Positions 27,517-38,393 of a DNA stretch of 64,000 bases are shown in pieces. The DNA lies in NCBI GenBank assembly GCA_045804965.1, contig JBJMMD010000036.1, positions 1-64,000 of the forward strand, given 5' to 3'. Under the pieces are notes generated by a model that saw only the letters and a list, made by a program, of their open reading frames with translations, did no database searches and was not told where the DNA came from. The position numbers and the translations under genes are program-made. How positions within the stretch are numbered: position 1 is the first letter of the stretch; every line of letters begins with the position of its first letter. The stretch is from CAVTUU01 sp045804965 (GTDB taxonomy: Bacteria; Chloroflexota; Chloroflexia; Thermomicrobiales; UBA6265).

Positions 27517-29595
27517 ATGATGAAAACATCCGAACGACAGCGGACTGCGGTTCGCTATCACGATCGGCGCCAAGCTGGCGAATATCTCGGGACCCTGCTT
27601 CGCAAGTTCGCCAACCGTTCCGATGTGATCGTCCTCGCCCTTCCTCGCGGTGGGGTGCCGGTTGGCTACGAGGTCGCCGATGCGCTCAACGCGCCGTTTG
27701 ACGTTTTTCTGGTGCGTAAGCTCGGCGTCCCGGGTCATGAGGAGTTCGCATTTGGCGCGATCGCTTCAGGCGGCGTGCGAGTGATCAACGAAGAAGTCGT
27801 CCAAGCGCTCGGTATCTCCGACGATGTGATCGAGGCGGTGGCCGCGGCCGAACAGCGAGAACTCTCCCGGAGAGAACGACTTTATTGGGGGAGTCGCCCC
27901 CTGCCCGATGTCGGTGGGCGAACGGCCATTTTGGTCGACGATGGATTGGCGACGGGATCGACGATGCACGCCGCTGCCGAAGCGCTTCGCGCCGAGGGGG
28001 CAGCGCGGGTCGTGGCCGCGGTCCCAGTCGGATCACCGGCGGTCTGCGAGGCATTGGGCGACGTGGTCGATGACATCGTCTGTGGCACGACCCCGGAACC
28101 GTTCTACGCGGTCGGGCTGTGGTACGACGAATTCGGACAAACCAGCGATGAAGAGGTGCAATCGCTGCTCGCGAAAGCCCAGGAACGGGAACTTGGCGCG
28201 TCGTCGAGCTCAGACCCGACGGCAACGTCAAGGTCAGCGTCGGTGCCATCAGTGAGTCGAGAGGTCGACGCGGTCCGCCGTCTCGCTCGGCCATTTGCGG
28301 CCAACAAAGGCGACTACGATGCTGTGCTCGAGCTTATCGGCGACGCACGATACGTGTTGGTGGGCGAGGCGTCGCACGGAACGCATGAGTTCTATCAGGA
28401 GCGGGCGGAGCTCACGAAGCGCTTGATCGTCGAAAAGGGATTCACAGCCGTCGCCGCCGAGGCCGACTGGCCGGATGCCTACCGGGTGAACCGGTACGTA
28501 CGAGCCGCCAGCAACGACGCGAATTCCGACCAGGCGCTTAGCGATTTCAAGCGCTTCCCGCAGTGGATGTGGCGGAACACCGTCGTGCTCGACTTCGTCG
28601 AGTGGCTCCGCTCCTACAACGACGGCGTGAAGAGCGAGGTGAGCAAAGCCGGTTTCTACGGATTGGATCTCTACAGTCTCCACGCCTCAATCGAAGCAGT
28701 CATCGGTTACCTCGAACGGGTCGATCCGGAAGCAGCCGGCCGGGCGCGTCGACGGTATGCCTGTTTCGACCATTTCGGCGATGACGCTCAGATGTACGGC
28801 TATGCGACCAGCATGGGAGCGGCCGAGCCGTGCGAGGACGAGGTGGTGAACCAGCTCGTCGAACTTCAGCGGCGTGCGGCCGAGCTTGCGCAGCGTGACG
28901 GCTTTGTGGCGGAAGACGAGTTCTTCTTTGCGGAACAAAACGCGCGGCTGGCAAAAAACGCCGAGGCGTACTATCGGTCGATGTTCAGAGGCAGGATTTC
29001 ATCTTGGAACTTGCGTGATCAACACATGGCCGAAACGCTGGATGCGCTCGTCGCACACCTCAGCAAGCGGAGTAAGAACGCGAAGGTGGTGGTCTGGGCG
29101 CACAACTCGCACTTGGGCGATGCCCGCGCGACCCAGATGGGCGTTGAAGGCGAGCTGAACTTGGGACAACTTGTGCGTGAGCGTCATGCCGACGAGTCAT
29201 TCCTGGCGGGCTTCAGCACAAACCGAGGCACTGTCTCAGCCGCGTCCGATTGGGGCGCTCCGGTCGAACGCAAACGAGTTCGCCCTGGTCTTCGCGGCAG
29301 TTATGAGGACCTCTTCCACGACGTCGGGTCCGGGGAACCAGGACCGCGGTTTTTCCTTCCATTAGGAGGGCAAAGTGACGAGCTCGATCAACTTCGACAA
29401 CCACGTCTGCAGCGGGCGATTGGGGTGATCTATCGGCCCGAGACCGAACGATTCAGTCACTATTTCCTTGCCCGCCTGGCCGATCAGTTCGATCTGCTCA
29501 TGCACATCGACGAGTCGACGGCGCTCGAACCGCTCGAATGGACCGCCGGTTGGGAAGCCGGCGAGCCCCCAGAGACGTACCCATTCCAGGTTTGA
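27517..29595 (+). CDS. Phosphoribosyltransferase-erythromycin esterase fusion protein
   Basis: The 692 residues split in two. Residues about 10-225 are a type-I phosphoribosyltransferase domain with the PRPP loop ILVDDGLATGSTM near residue 147. Residues about 255-690 are an erythromycin-esterase-like domain (VGEASHGTHEFYQERAELT, EADWPDAYRVN, AHNSHLGDAR). Ere-type esterases open macrolide lactones; homologues fused to PRTase domains are widespread but uncharacterised. GGAGGTGA sits just upstream of tandem ATG codons at 27517 and 27520. Its role in antibiotic resistance is not established. Confidence 0.9.
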   Translation: MMKTSERQRTAVRYHDRRQAGEYLGTLLRKFANRSDVIVLALPRGGVPVGYEVADALNAPFDVFLVRKLGVPGHEEFAFGAIASGGVRVINEEVVQALGISDDVIEAVAAAEQRELSRRERLYWGSRPLPDVGGRTAILVDDGLATGSTMHAAAEALRAEGAARVVAAVPVGSPAVCEALGDVVDDIVCGTTPEPFYAVGLWYDEFGQTSDEEVQSLLAKAQERELGASSSSDPTATSRSASVPSVSREVDAVRRLARPFAANKGDYDAVLELIGDARYVLVGEASHGTHEFYQERAELTKRLIVEKGFTAVAAEADWPDAYRVNRYVRAASNDANSDQALSDFKRFPQWMWRNTVVLDFVEWLRSYNDGVKSEVSKAGFYGLDLYSLHASIEAVIGYLERVDPEAAGRARRRYACFDHFGDDAQMYGYATSMGAAEPCEDEVVNQLVELQRRAAELAQRDGFVAEDEFFFAEQNARLAKNAEAYYRSMFRGRISSWNLRDQHMAETLDALVAHLSKRSKNAKVVVWAHNSHLGDARATQMGVEGELNLGQLVRERHADESFLAGFSTNRGTVSAASDWGAPVERKRVRPGLRGSYEDLFHDVGSGEPGPRFFLPLGGQSDELDQLRQPRLQRAIGVIYRPETERFSHYFLARLADQFDLLMHIDESTALEPLEWTAGWEAGEPPETYPFQV

Positions 29596-29753
29596 GGCCT
29601 TCAGCGCGCACTCGGGAGCAACTGGCATCGCGCCTTCGCGTCGCTAGTCGATTCATCGCGTAGACTGCGTCGTCGCTGACCGTCCAGAAGGTCGCGGAGA
29701 TGGCGCTACCCGACGATTCCGCGTGGAAGCTAGCTAGGAGACAACATCGACCG

Positions 29754-31817
29754 ATGTCGACTAAACATCGCTCCGAACCGCTTGACGAGTTCCTTTGGCT
29801 CGAAGATATCCACGGTGAGAGAGCGCTAGCGTGGGTGACCGAGCAGAACACTCGGACGAGCAAGATGCTGGAAACGCCCAAGTTCGCAGAGACTGAGCGC
29901 CAGATCCTTGAGGTGCTCGATTCGGACGATCGCATTCCGATGGTGAGCAAGTTCGGCCCGTATTTTTACAACTTCTGGCGCGATGCCGAACACCCGCGCG
30001 GCTTGTGGCGACGAACGACACTGGAATCGTACCGAACTTCAGAACCCGAGTGGGAGATCCTATTCGACGTCGACGAGCTGGGCCGGAAAGAGGAAGCGAC
30101 TTGGGTCTGGGCCGATGCGCGGCTGCTTCACCCCGACTACACCCGCGCTCTCGTCCGATTATCGCCCGAAGGTGGAGACGCCATCGTCGTTCGCGAGTTC
30201 GATCTCGACGCAAAGGCGTTCGTCGAGGATGGCTTCGTGCTGCCGGTGGCAAAGACTGAATCCACGTGGATCGACAGCGAGACGATCTTTGTCGCGACCG
30301 ACTTCGGCCCCGGCACGATGACGACCTCGGGCTATCCACGACAAGCCAAGCGGTGGAGCCGGGGCACTCCGCTCGACGAGGCCGACCTGGTGCTCGAGAT
30401 ACATGTCGATCACACGATTGTCGAGGTCGAGCACGATCACACTGTGGGATTCGAGCGTGATATCGCGAGGGACGTCGTCGATTTCTTCCATACCAAGTCC
30501 TATCTCGTTGATGGCGAAACGCTGACCCATATCGATGTGCCTGCGGATGCAAACCTCGACCTTCACCGCGAGTGGTTGCTTATCCGTCCGCGTTCTGACT
30601 GGACGCCGCAATCAATCACCTTCCCAGCTGGCTCATTACTGGCGGTGAAGTTCGATGACTATCTCGCTGGGTCTCGAGATCTCTTCACGCTCTTTGCTCC
30701 CGACGAGCATACGGCCCTTTCCGGGTGGAGTTGGACCCGCCACTATTTGTTGCTGACCTTACTGCATGACGTCTCTTCACGAGTCGACGTGTTGAGTCCG
30801 GGCGACCAAGGATGGCTCCGAGTTCCGCTGATCTCGGCGCCAGAACTCCATTCGGTCAGCGCCTCCGGGGTGGACAAGGATGAAAATGATGATTTTTGGC
30901 TAGTCACCACCGGTTATCTGACCCCGACAACATTGCAGCTCGGCACGGCTGGGACTGACACGATCGAAAACTTGAAGTCATCGCCATCATTCTTTGACGC
31001 ATCGAAGTACGCGGTTGAGCAGCACTTTGTCACGTCGAAAGACGGCACGCGCATTCCCTATTTTCAAATCGGTCCCCGCGGTCTCGAATTGCACGGCCAG
31101 GACCCAACCCTGCTCAACGGCTATGGCGGTTTCGAAGTCGCGCGCACGCCCGAATACAATGGGCACATTGGCCGCGCCTGGCTCGAACGAGGTGGAGTCT
31201 ACGTCGTCGCCAACATCCGCGGCGGCGGTGAATACGGTCCCGCGTGGCACACCGCCGCGCTCAAAGCCAAACGCCATCGCGCGTATGAGGATTTCGCGGC
31301 GGTGGCCGAAGATCTGATCGACCGCGGCGTTACTTGTCCGCAGCATCTTGGCTGCCTTGGCGGTAGCAATGGCGGTCTTCTGGTCGGCAATATGCTGACC
31401 CATTATCCGCACCTGTTCGGGGCGATTGCCTGCCTCGTGCCGCTGTTGGACATGCGTCGCTACACGAAACTCTCGGCTGGGGCATCGTGGATTGCCGAGT
31501 ATGGCGACCCAGACGATCCAGAGGAGTGGGCGTTTATCCAAACGTTCTCGCCCTATCACAACCTCAAGACCGGCGTGACTTACCCGCCCGTGCTCTTCTA
31601 TACCGCGACCAGCGACGACCGCGTCGGTCCGGTCCAGGCGCGAAAAATGGCCGCCAGAATGCAGCGCATGGGTTTCCCCGACGTCTGGTTTTACGAAAAC
31701 CGCGAGGGCGGCCACGGTGGCGCCGCCGACAACAAACAGTTGGCGCATCTGCACGCCGCCGCGTACGAGTTCCTGTGGGATCGACTCAACGATGAAGTCG
31801 TTGAGGTTGACAAATGA
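29754..31817 (+). CDS. Prolyl oligopeptidase family serine peptidase (S9A)
   Basis: The protein has about 687 residues. The N-terminal beta-propeller region begins after DEFLWLEDIHGERALAWV, the usual S9A opening. The C-terminal alpha/beta hydrolase carries the nucleophile in GGSNGGLL (about residue 537), Asp in TSDDRVGP (about 620) and His in EGGHGG (about 653). No signal peptide, so cytoplasmic. ATG 29700 is an in-frame alternative; 29754 fits family alignments better. The segment TATSDDRVGPVQARKMAAR is typical of S9A/POP-like enzymes. Confidence 0.93.
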   Translation: MSTKHRSEPLDEFLWLEDIHGERALAWVTEQNTRTSKMLETPKFAETERQILEVLDSDDRIPMVSKFGPYFYNFWRDAEHPRGLWRRTTLESYRTSEPEWEILFDVDELGRKEEATWVWADARLLHPDYTRALVRLSPEGGDAIVVREFDLDAKAFVEDGFVLPVAKTESTWIDSETIFVATDFGPGTMTTSGYPRQAKRWSRGTPLDEADLVLEIHVDHTIVEVEHDHTVGFERDIARDVVDFFHTKSYLVDGETLTHIDVPADANLDLHREWLLIRPRSDWTPQSITFPAGSLLAVKFDDYLAGSRDLFTLFAPDEHTALSGWSWTRHYLLLTLLHDVSSRVDVLSPGDQGWLRVPLISAPELHSVSASGVDKDENDDFWLVTTGYLTPTTLQLGTAGTDTIENLKSSPSFFDASKYAVEQHFVTSKDGTRIPYFQIGPRGLELHGQDPTLLNGYGGFEVARTPEYNGHIGRAWLERGGVYVVANIRGGGEYGPAWHTAALKAKRHRAYEDFAAVAEDLIDRGVTCPQHLGCLGGSNGGLLVGNMLTHYPHLFGAIACLVPLLDMRRYTKLSAGASWIAEYGDPDDPEEWAFIQTFSPYHNLKTGVTYPPVLFYTATSDDRVGPVQARKMAARMQRMGFPDVWFYENREGGHGGAADNKQLAHLHAAAYEFLWDRLNDEVVEVDK

Positions 31818-31853
31818 TAGCGGCTGCCGAGACCACAGGGTGCAGGAGACGTC

Positions 31854-32705
31854 ATGCCCAATAAGCGAGCAAGCGAACTGCTGGGTTATCCCTCGGATGC
31901 CCGTCTGCTCATTCTCAACGCCGACGACTTTGGCATGTATGACGCGATCAACGATGCAGTGGTGAGTTCATTTAAAGAGGGCGTTGTTCGCTCGACGACC
32001 TTAATGGCTCCATGCCCGCGCGCATCACGAGCAATGGATTTGCTGAAAGAGCATCCCGAGATTGTCTTCGGTGTTCACTTGACGGTCATTTGCGATATCC
32101 CCACGTATCGATATGGCCCGCTTGCTCCGAAAGCGAAAACACGATCCTTAGTTGAGGATGATGGCTGTTTCCACAGAATAGAGCATCTTCATGGTTTTCT
32201 TGATCAGGCCAAACTGGACGAGCTAGAGATTGAATTCAGAGCGCAGATCGAGGCCCTACTATCTACCGGTCTGAAACCAACCCACTTGGATTGGCACTGC
32301 CTTGCCAGCGGCGGCCGGCCCGATGTTTTCGACATGACCGTTGGACTGGCGAAGGAATACGGCCTAGCGATACGAGTCAGCGGGCAGCAGTTCATCGAGC
32401 AGATGCGGCGACAGGGCCTTCCCGCCAACGACCATAACCTCTTGGACAGTTTTGCTTTGGAGTCGGAAGGCAAAACCGCTCGTTATACCCAAATGTTGCG
32501 GGATTTGCCGGCAGGTCTCAGCGAGTGGGCAATCCACCCCGGTCTCGACACCACCGAGGCCAAGTCAATTGATCCCGATGGCTGGTCGGTGCGCAACGCG
32601 GATTTCGAATTCCTCATTTCCCAAGAAGCGAAAGACACGATTGAAGAGGAGGGCATCATTCTCATGGACTATCGCGCGTTGCAGTCGGTGTGGAACGCGA
32701 ATTGA
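31854..32705 (+). CDS. YdjC/ChbG family carbohydrate deacetylase
   Basis: The 283-residue protein shows the YdjC metal motifs: NADDFGMYDAIN near residue 23, GVHLTV near 73 and THLDWH near 143. Family members remove acetyl groups from N-acetylated oligosaccharides such as diacetylchitobiose. AGGAGA stands 4 nt before the start. The gene follows the oligopeptidase by 36 bp on the same strand. Confidence 0.9.
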   Translation: MPNKRASELLGYPSDARLLILNADDFGMYDAINDAVVSSFKEGVVRSTTLMAPCPRASRAMDLLKEHPEIVFGVHLTVICDIPTYRYGPLAPKAKTRSLVEDDGCFHRIEHLHGFLDQAKLDELEIEFRAQIEALLSTGLKPTHLDWHCLASGGRPDVFDMTVGLAKEYGLAIRVSGQQFIEQMRRQGLPANDHNLLDSFALESEGKTARYTQMLRDLPAGLSEWAIHPGLDTTEAKSIDPDGWSVRNADFEFLISQEAKDTIEEEGIILMDYRALQSVWNAN

Positions 32706-32757
32706 TCGGGTTGTACGTGACGAGGATGCGTGATCACCGTCGCGAGGTATGGCTTGG

Positions 32758-32853
32758 TCAAACTCGGCCGTGTGCCATGCTGATGTAGTCGTTTAGCTTC
32801 GGCAGAACGCGAACGATCGCTTGGATGCGGTCTTCAATCGAGGCGATCTGCCA
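32758..32853 (-). pseudogene. Possible 31-codon remnant of a lost gene
   Basis: On the minus strand a 31-codon run followed by TGA translates to a protein-like tail ending LPKLNDYISMAHGRV. An in-frame TAG lies two codons further upstream and no start is available. It looks like the C-terminal remnant of a gene truncated at the left edge of a GC-richer patch. I do not recognise the family. Confidence 0.35.
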
Positions 32854-32887
32854 CTGCTATCGCTATCGTAGGCCAAAGCAGTGGCAG
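32848..32887. repeat. 10-bp perfect inverted repeat
   Basis: CTGCCACTGC at 32848-32857 and GCAGTGGCAG at 32878-32887 are perfectly complementary around a 20-nt loop. The repeat ends 31 bp before the start of the DHFR-like gene and overlaps the edge of the gene remnant, so it could be a regulatory structure or a scar at an insertion boundary. Confidence 0.6.
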
Positions 32888-32918
32888 CTTGTTACTGCTG
32901 AGCTTGCAGGAGATACGC

Positions 32919-33578
32919 ATGTCCAAGGTTCATGTGCACAACTTCTCGATCTCCCTCGACGGCTTCGGCACTGGCGCCGGCCTCACCCTCGACGCCCCGT
33001 TCGGGCACGCCGGTGAGCGGCTGCACGAGTGGATGTTCGCCACCAGATTCTGGCGCTCGATGGTCGGCGAGCCCGGTGGCAGCGTGGGTATCGACCACGT
33101 CTTCGCAGACCGGCATGCCGTCAACATCGGTGCCGAGATCATGGGCCGGGGCAAGTTTGGCCCACCGCAAGGCGGTCCGTGGACCGCCGTCGGCACCGAC
33201 GAGGAATGGCGCGGCTGGTGGGGGCCGAACCCGCCGTTCCACACGCCCGTCTTCGTGCTCACCCACCACCCGCGGCCGTCGATCGAGATGGAGGGCGGGA
33301 CCGTCTTCCACTTCGTCGATGCCAGCCCTCACGAGGCGCTCAACCTTGCCCGTCAGGCGGCCGGCGACCGCGACGTGCGCATAGGAGGCGGCCCGACGAC
33401 GATACGCGACTTCCTCGCCGCCGACCTCATCGACGTCCTCCACCTCGTGCAAGTCCCGATTCTACTCGGCCGCGGCGTCCGCCTCTGGGACGGCTTGGAA
33501 GGCATCGAGGAACGCTACGACGTCGAGGCGGTCTCGTCACCGAGCGGCGTCACGCACCTGACGTTCACGCGTCGATAG
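32919..33578 (+). CDS. Dihydrofolate reductase family protein (RibD C-terminal-like)
   Basis: The 219-residue protein has the RibD_C/DHFR-like fold: HNFSISLDGFGTG opening strand, GAEIMGRGKF, the PVFVLTHHPR segment and VRIGGGPTTIRDFLAADLID near the NADPH site. Genes of this type are common in actinobacteria; the substrate is unknown. AGGAGA lies 5 nt before ATG 32919. Codons are visibly richer in third-position G/C than in the genes to the left, a trait shared with the convergent UvrA-like gene. Confidence 0.88.
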   Translation: MSKVHVHNFSISLDGFGTGAGLTLDAPFGHAGERLHEWMFATRFWRSMVGEPGGSVGIDHVFADRHAVNIGAEIMGRGKFGPPQGGPWTAVGTDEEWRGWWGPNPPFHTPVFVLTHHPRPSIEMEGGTVFHFVDASPHEALNLARQAAGDRDVRIGGGPTTIRDFLAADLIDVLHLVQVPILLGRGVRLWDGLEGIEERYDVEAVSSPSGVTHLTFTRR

Positions 33579-33597
33579 GCGATCTCACCGGCAGCGA

Positions 33598-35984
<2,387 letters not shown>

Positions 35985-35988
<4 letters not shown>

Positions 35989-36347
35989 CCTGTCTCCATC
36001 TGTTGGGCGGAGCCGTTTTCGCGATCTCCGTCGGCGTCGGCTGGCTCGATCTCACCAGCTTCGAACAGTTCGGCTGATTTTCCTTCTTCGGCGCAGTCGC
36101 GGCAACGGTCGCAATCTACTTGATTAGTTACACCGGCCAGGGCGTCACGGAGCCCATCGGCTATTGCTTGCGCCTTCACGCTCGTTAGCTCTGCGAGCTC
36201 GGCCGTCTTTCCCATCTGAGTCCGAAAGCGATGGAGTAGCTTGAAAGCGTCTTTCTGATCGTAAATCCACTTGGCAGAGCGGACCGGCGCGCGGTGGTGA
36301 GTCAGGTAGGTCTCTTCGACCTGAGAGAGCGGGGTTGTGGTCTCCAC
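35985..36347 (-). CDS. Small protein of unknown function, coupled to the UvrA-like gene
   Basis: The predicted protein has 120 residues, mostly helical with an acidic C-terminus and the cysteine cluster CDRCRDC. I recognise no family. Evidence that it is a gene: GTG 36347 has a strong GGAGGA ribosome site 5 nt upstream, the frame is open throughout, and its TGA overlaps the ATG of the UvrA-like gene (ATGA), the normal sign of translational coupling. The frame extends to 36464 without a better start. Metal binding by the Cys cluster is only a possibility. Confidence 0.7.
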
Positions 36348-36538
36348 CGGCGTCCTCCGTGGTTCGAGCGGCGGCGTTGCCCAGGGGTCAAAGAAGGACG
36401 CCACGCGTTCGGACCATCCACGGGGCACACAAGGTGGGCCAACGCCTGAAATCGGTTCGAACAACCGACTTCGGACTGTTAAGGCAGGTAGACAAATCCG
36501 GGAAAACGAGCGACACCGTCAGATAATTTGGATGCCGG

Positions 36539-36611
36539 TACCCCAGGCAGGAATCGAACCTGCGACCGACCGCTTAGAAGGCGGTAGCTCTATCCACTGA
36601 GCTACTGGGGC
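36539..36611 (-). tRNA. tRNA-Arg (TCT)
   Basis: Read on the minus strand, all four stems form. The anticodon loop CTTCTAA gives anticodon TCT (reverse complement of 36576-36578), which reads AGA and AGG. The first acceptor pair is G-T, and CCA is not encoded. It sits between the GC-rich patch and the HhH gene; tRNA-Arg genes are common integration sites, but no attachment repeat was found. Confidence 0.95.
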
Positions 36612-36732
36612 AAATGCGCGGTCAGCCTCGACTCCTGGGTCGGTGGACAGACCAAACTAAAACCGAATTATATCTTCATCGCGCTTCTCCAAGCGATGAA
36701 ATAGCTCGTGTTAGAAGCAAGTCCTCAGCGCA

Positions 36733-36972
36733 ATGTCGCACGAGCTGAATACAATTATCCGTATGGGCAAACACCCGAACACGAACCACTTCCCGAAGGG
36801 CGTCTCGCAACCCGCGATTCGAGCGCTTGCCGGCGCCGGCATTGGCAGATTAGAGGATCTCGCAGGATTGAGCGAAGCAGAACTACTCAAGCTTCATGGC
36901 ATGGGGCCAAAGGCGGTTCGGATCATTCGCCAAGCTCTTGACGAACGCGGTCTTCGGCCGCTGCAACCTTAG
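36733..36972 (+). CDS. Small helix-hairpin-helix DNA-binding protein
   Basis: The 79-residue protein consists mostly of one HhH unit resembling the RNA polymerase alpha C-terminal fold: ALAGAGIGRLEDLAGLSE followed by LLKLHGMGPKAVRIIRQAL. Such stand-alone proteins are frequent and bind DNA non-specifically. ATG 36763 is an alternative start. The 3' end overlaps the convergent YciI-like gene by 50 bp. Confidence 0.8.
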   Translation: MSHELNTIIRMGKHPNTNHFPKGVSQPAIRALAGAGIGRLEDLAGLSEAELLKLHGMGPKAVRIIRQALDERGLRPLQP

Positions 36973-37282
36973 GAGCGGCCAATTCACTCGAGTTCCCCTC
37001 GAACAGCGCGCCGACTACAACTGTCCACGGGCGAACCTCCCATCGCGCGACCAGTCCGTTGACCACGTACGGATCGTTTTTCGCGAAATCCTCGACCACC
37101 GATGCGTCCGCTGCTTGGAAAACGAGCAGCGCGCGGTCAACTGGATCGGCAAACGCGCCACCGAAGAGCAATTCGCCTCGCGCGCTGGATGCCCGTGCGA
37201 GGTGCAAGTGATCCTCTCGTAGCGCCAAACGCCGCGCGACGTAATCTGGCGTTGCCTCATAGAGGAGTGCGAAATAAGGCAT
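36923..37282 (-). CDS. YciI-like protein
   Basis: The 119-residue protein has the YCII dimeric alpha+beta barrel pattern: an opening MPYFALLYE strand, R..HL..AR...G.LLFGGAF, then VVEDFAKNDPYVVNGLV, where the conserved His-Asp pair of YciI is only partly kept (DPYV retained). Function unknown. It is the last gene of a run of minus-strand genes. Confidence 0.85.
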   Translation of the reverse strand: MPYFALLYEATPDYVARRLALREDHLHLARASSARGELLFGGAFADPVDRALLVFQAADASVVEDFAKNDPYVVNGLVARWEVRPWTVVVGALFEGNSSELAAPKVAAAEDRVRQELGE

Positions 37283-37294
37283 AGCAGGTTCCTC

Positions 37295-37642
37295 TCAACC
37301 GGAAGCAGGCTTGGTCACCGATTGTCGCCTCGCCCGCAACTCTCTATGGAACTCGGCCATCGTTGGGCCGAGTTTCTCCCCCGCGGCGTCCAAGGTGACG
37401 AGTGTTGTGCCGGGTTTGCCGACGTCGGACCGAGCGCTGATTTCCGCGGTGACGCGAGGGAGTGGGCCTTCGCGCCCGCCCATAATATAGACCTGGTTCG
37501 GGCGGCCGGTTCGATTGGCGCGGTAACCGCGCTCGGTGAAGAAGGCGATGGCGAAGGCGAGGACCTCGGCCGGTGGGAGTCGGGAGACGGCTTTCTTTTG
37601 GTAGGCAGTGGCTTTGAGTGCCGCGTTGAACTCCTCGACCAT
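37295..37642 (-). CDS. Hypothetical protein
   Basis: The 115-residue product starts MVEEFNAALKATAYQKKAVS and continues with the helix VLAFAIAFFTERGYRANR, a beta-rich middle and a helical C-terminus. The pattern of a hydrophobic helix followed by strands suggests a small globular cytosolic protein. I recognise no family. It starts 13 bp after the UPF0173 hydrolase gene on the same strand. Confidence 0.7.
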   Translation of the reverse strand: MVEEFNAALKATAYQKKAVSRLPPAEVLAFAIAFFTERGYRANRTGRPNQVYIMGGREGPLPRVTAEISARSDVGKPGTTLVTLDAAGEKLGPTMAEFHRELRARRQSVTKPASG

Positions 37643-37655
37643 CGTGCTACGGCCC

Positions 37656-38339
37656 TCAGGCGATCGTATAGCTTTGGCCAGGGTCAAGGACGATGCATTG
37701 CGCGGGCGTTTCCTCCTCGACGAGCCGCTTGAAGGCTTGAGCGTCCTGCTGAATTGGCGGGAACGTGTTGTAGTGGCTGGGAATGACCGCCTTTGGTTGG
37801 AGGAATTTGACGGCCCGAACGGCGTCCTTCGGGCCCATCGTAAAGTGATCGCCGATAGGGAGAACCGCGAGATCGAGCCCTTCCTCACCGATGAGTTGCA
37901 TGTCGAGAAAGAGGCACGTGTCGCCGGCGAAATAGATCGTCTTGCCGCCGAAGCGGACGACATGGCCGGCCGGCATGCCCGGGGCGACAAAGTCCGGGCC
38001 ATATGAGGATGTGTGCCACGCCGGGACAAGTTTGGTTGTCCCGCCGTCGAACGCGATCGTCGCACCGTGGTTCGCGGGGATGGCCGTACCGCCCTGGGCT
38101 TCGACCCACTCGCCGAGCTCAAAGGTGGCGATCACCGTTGCGCCGGTGCGTTTGGAGATATCGACCGTGTCGCCGACGTGGTCGCCGTGCGCGTGGCTGA
38201 GGAGGATGGTTTGGACGTCGAACGAATCGGCTGGCCTCGTGGCGCTTGGGTTTCCGGTTATGAACGGGTCGACAAGCACCGCTTTACCATCGGCTTCGAG
38301 GAGGAAAGCGTTGTGACCGTAGTAGGTAAGAACGGGCAT
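37656..38339 (-). CDS. UPF0173 metal-dependent hydrolase (metallo-beta-lactamase fold)
   Basis: The 227-residue protein has the metallo-beta-lactamase motif LLSHAHGDHVGD near residue 48, then AGDTCLF near 137 and a final SHYNTFP near 188. It matches the UPF0173 family, whose physiological substrate is unknown. It lies 54 bp downstream of the amidohydrolase gene on the same strand and may be part of the same operon. Confidence 0.92.
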   Translation of the reverse strand: MPVLTYYGHNAFLLEADGKAVLVDPFITGNPSATRPADSFDVQTILLSHAHGDHVGDTVDISKRTGATVIATFELGEWVEAQGGTAIPANHGATIAFDGGTTKLVPAWHTSSYGPDFVAPGMPAGHVVRFGGKTIYFAGDTCLFLDMQLIGEEGLDLAVLPIGDHFTMGPKDAVRAVKFLQPKAVIPSHYNTFPPIQQDAQAFKRLVEEETPAQCIVLDPGQSYTIA

Positions 38340-38393
38340 GCATATTCCCTTTCGCGGCAGACAATCCTTCGAATCCGATTGAACTAGCGCGAA

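Noticed and set aside
36539..36611. Integration site of a genomic island at tRNA-Arg
   Set aside because: No integrase gene and no repeated tRNA 3' end were found.
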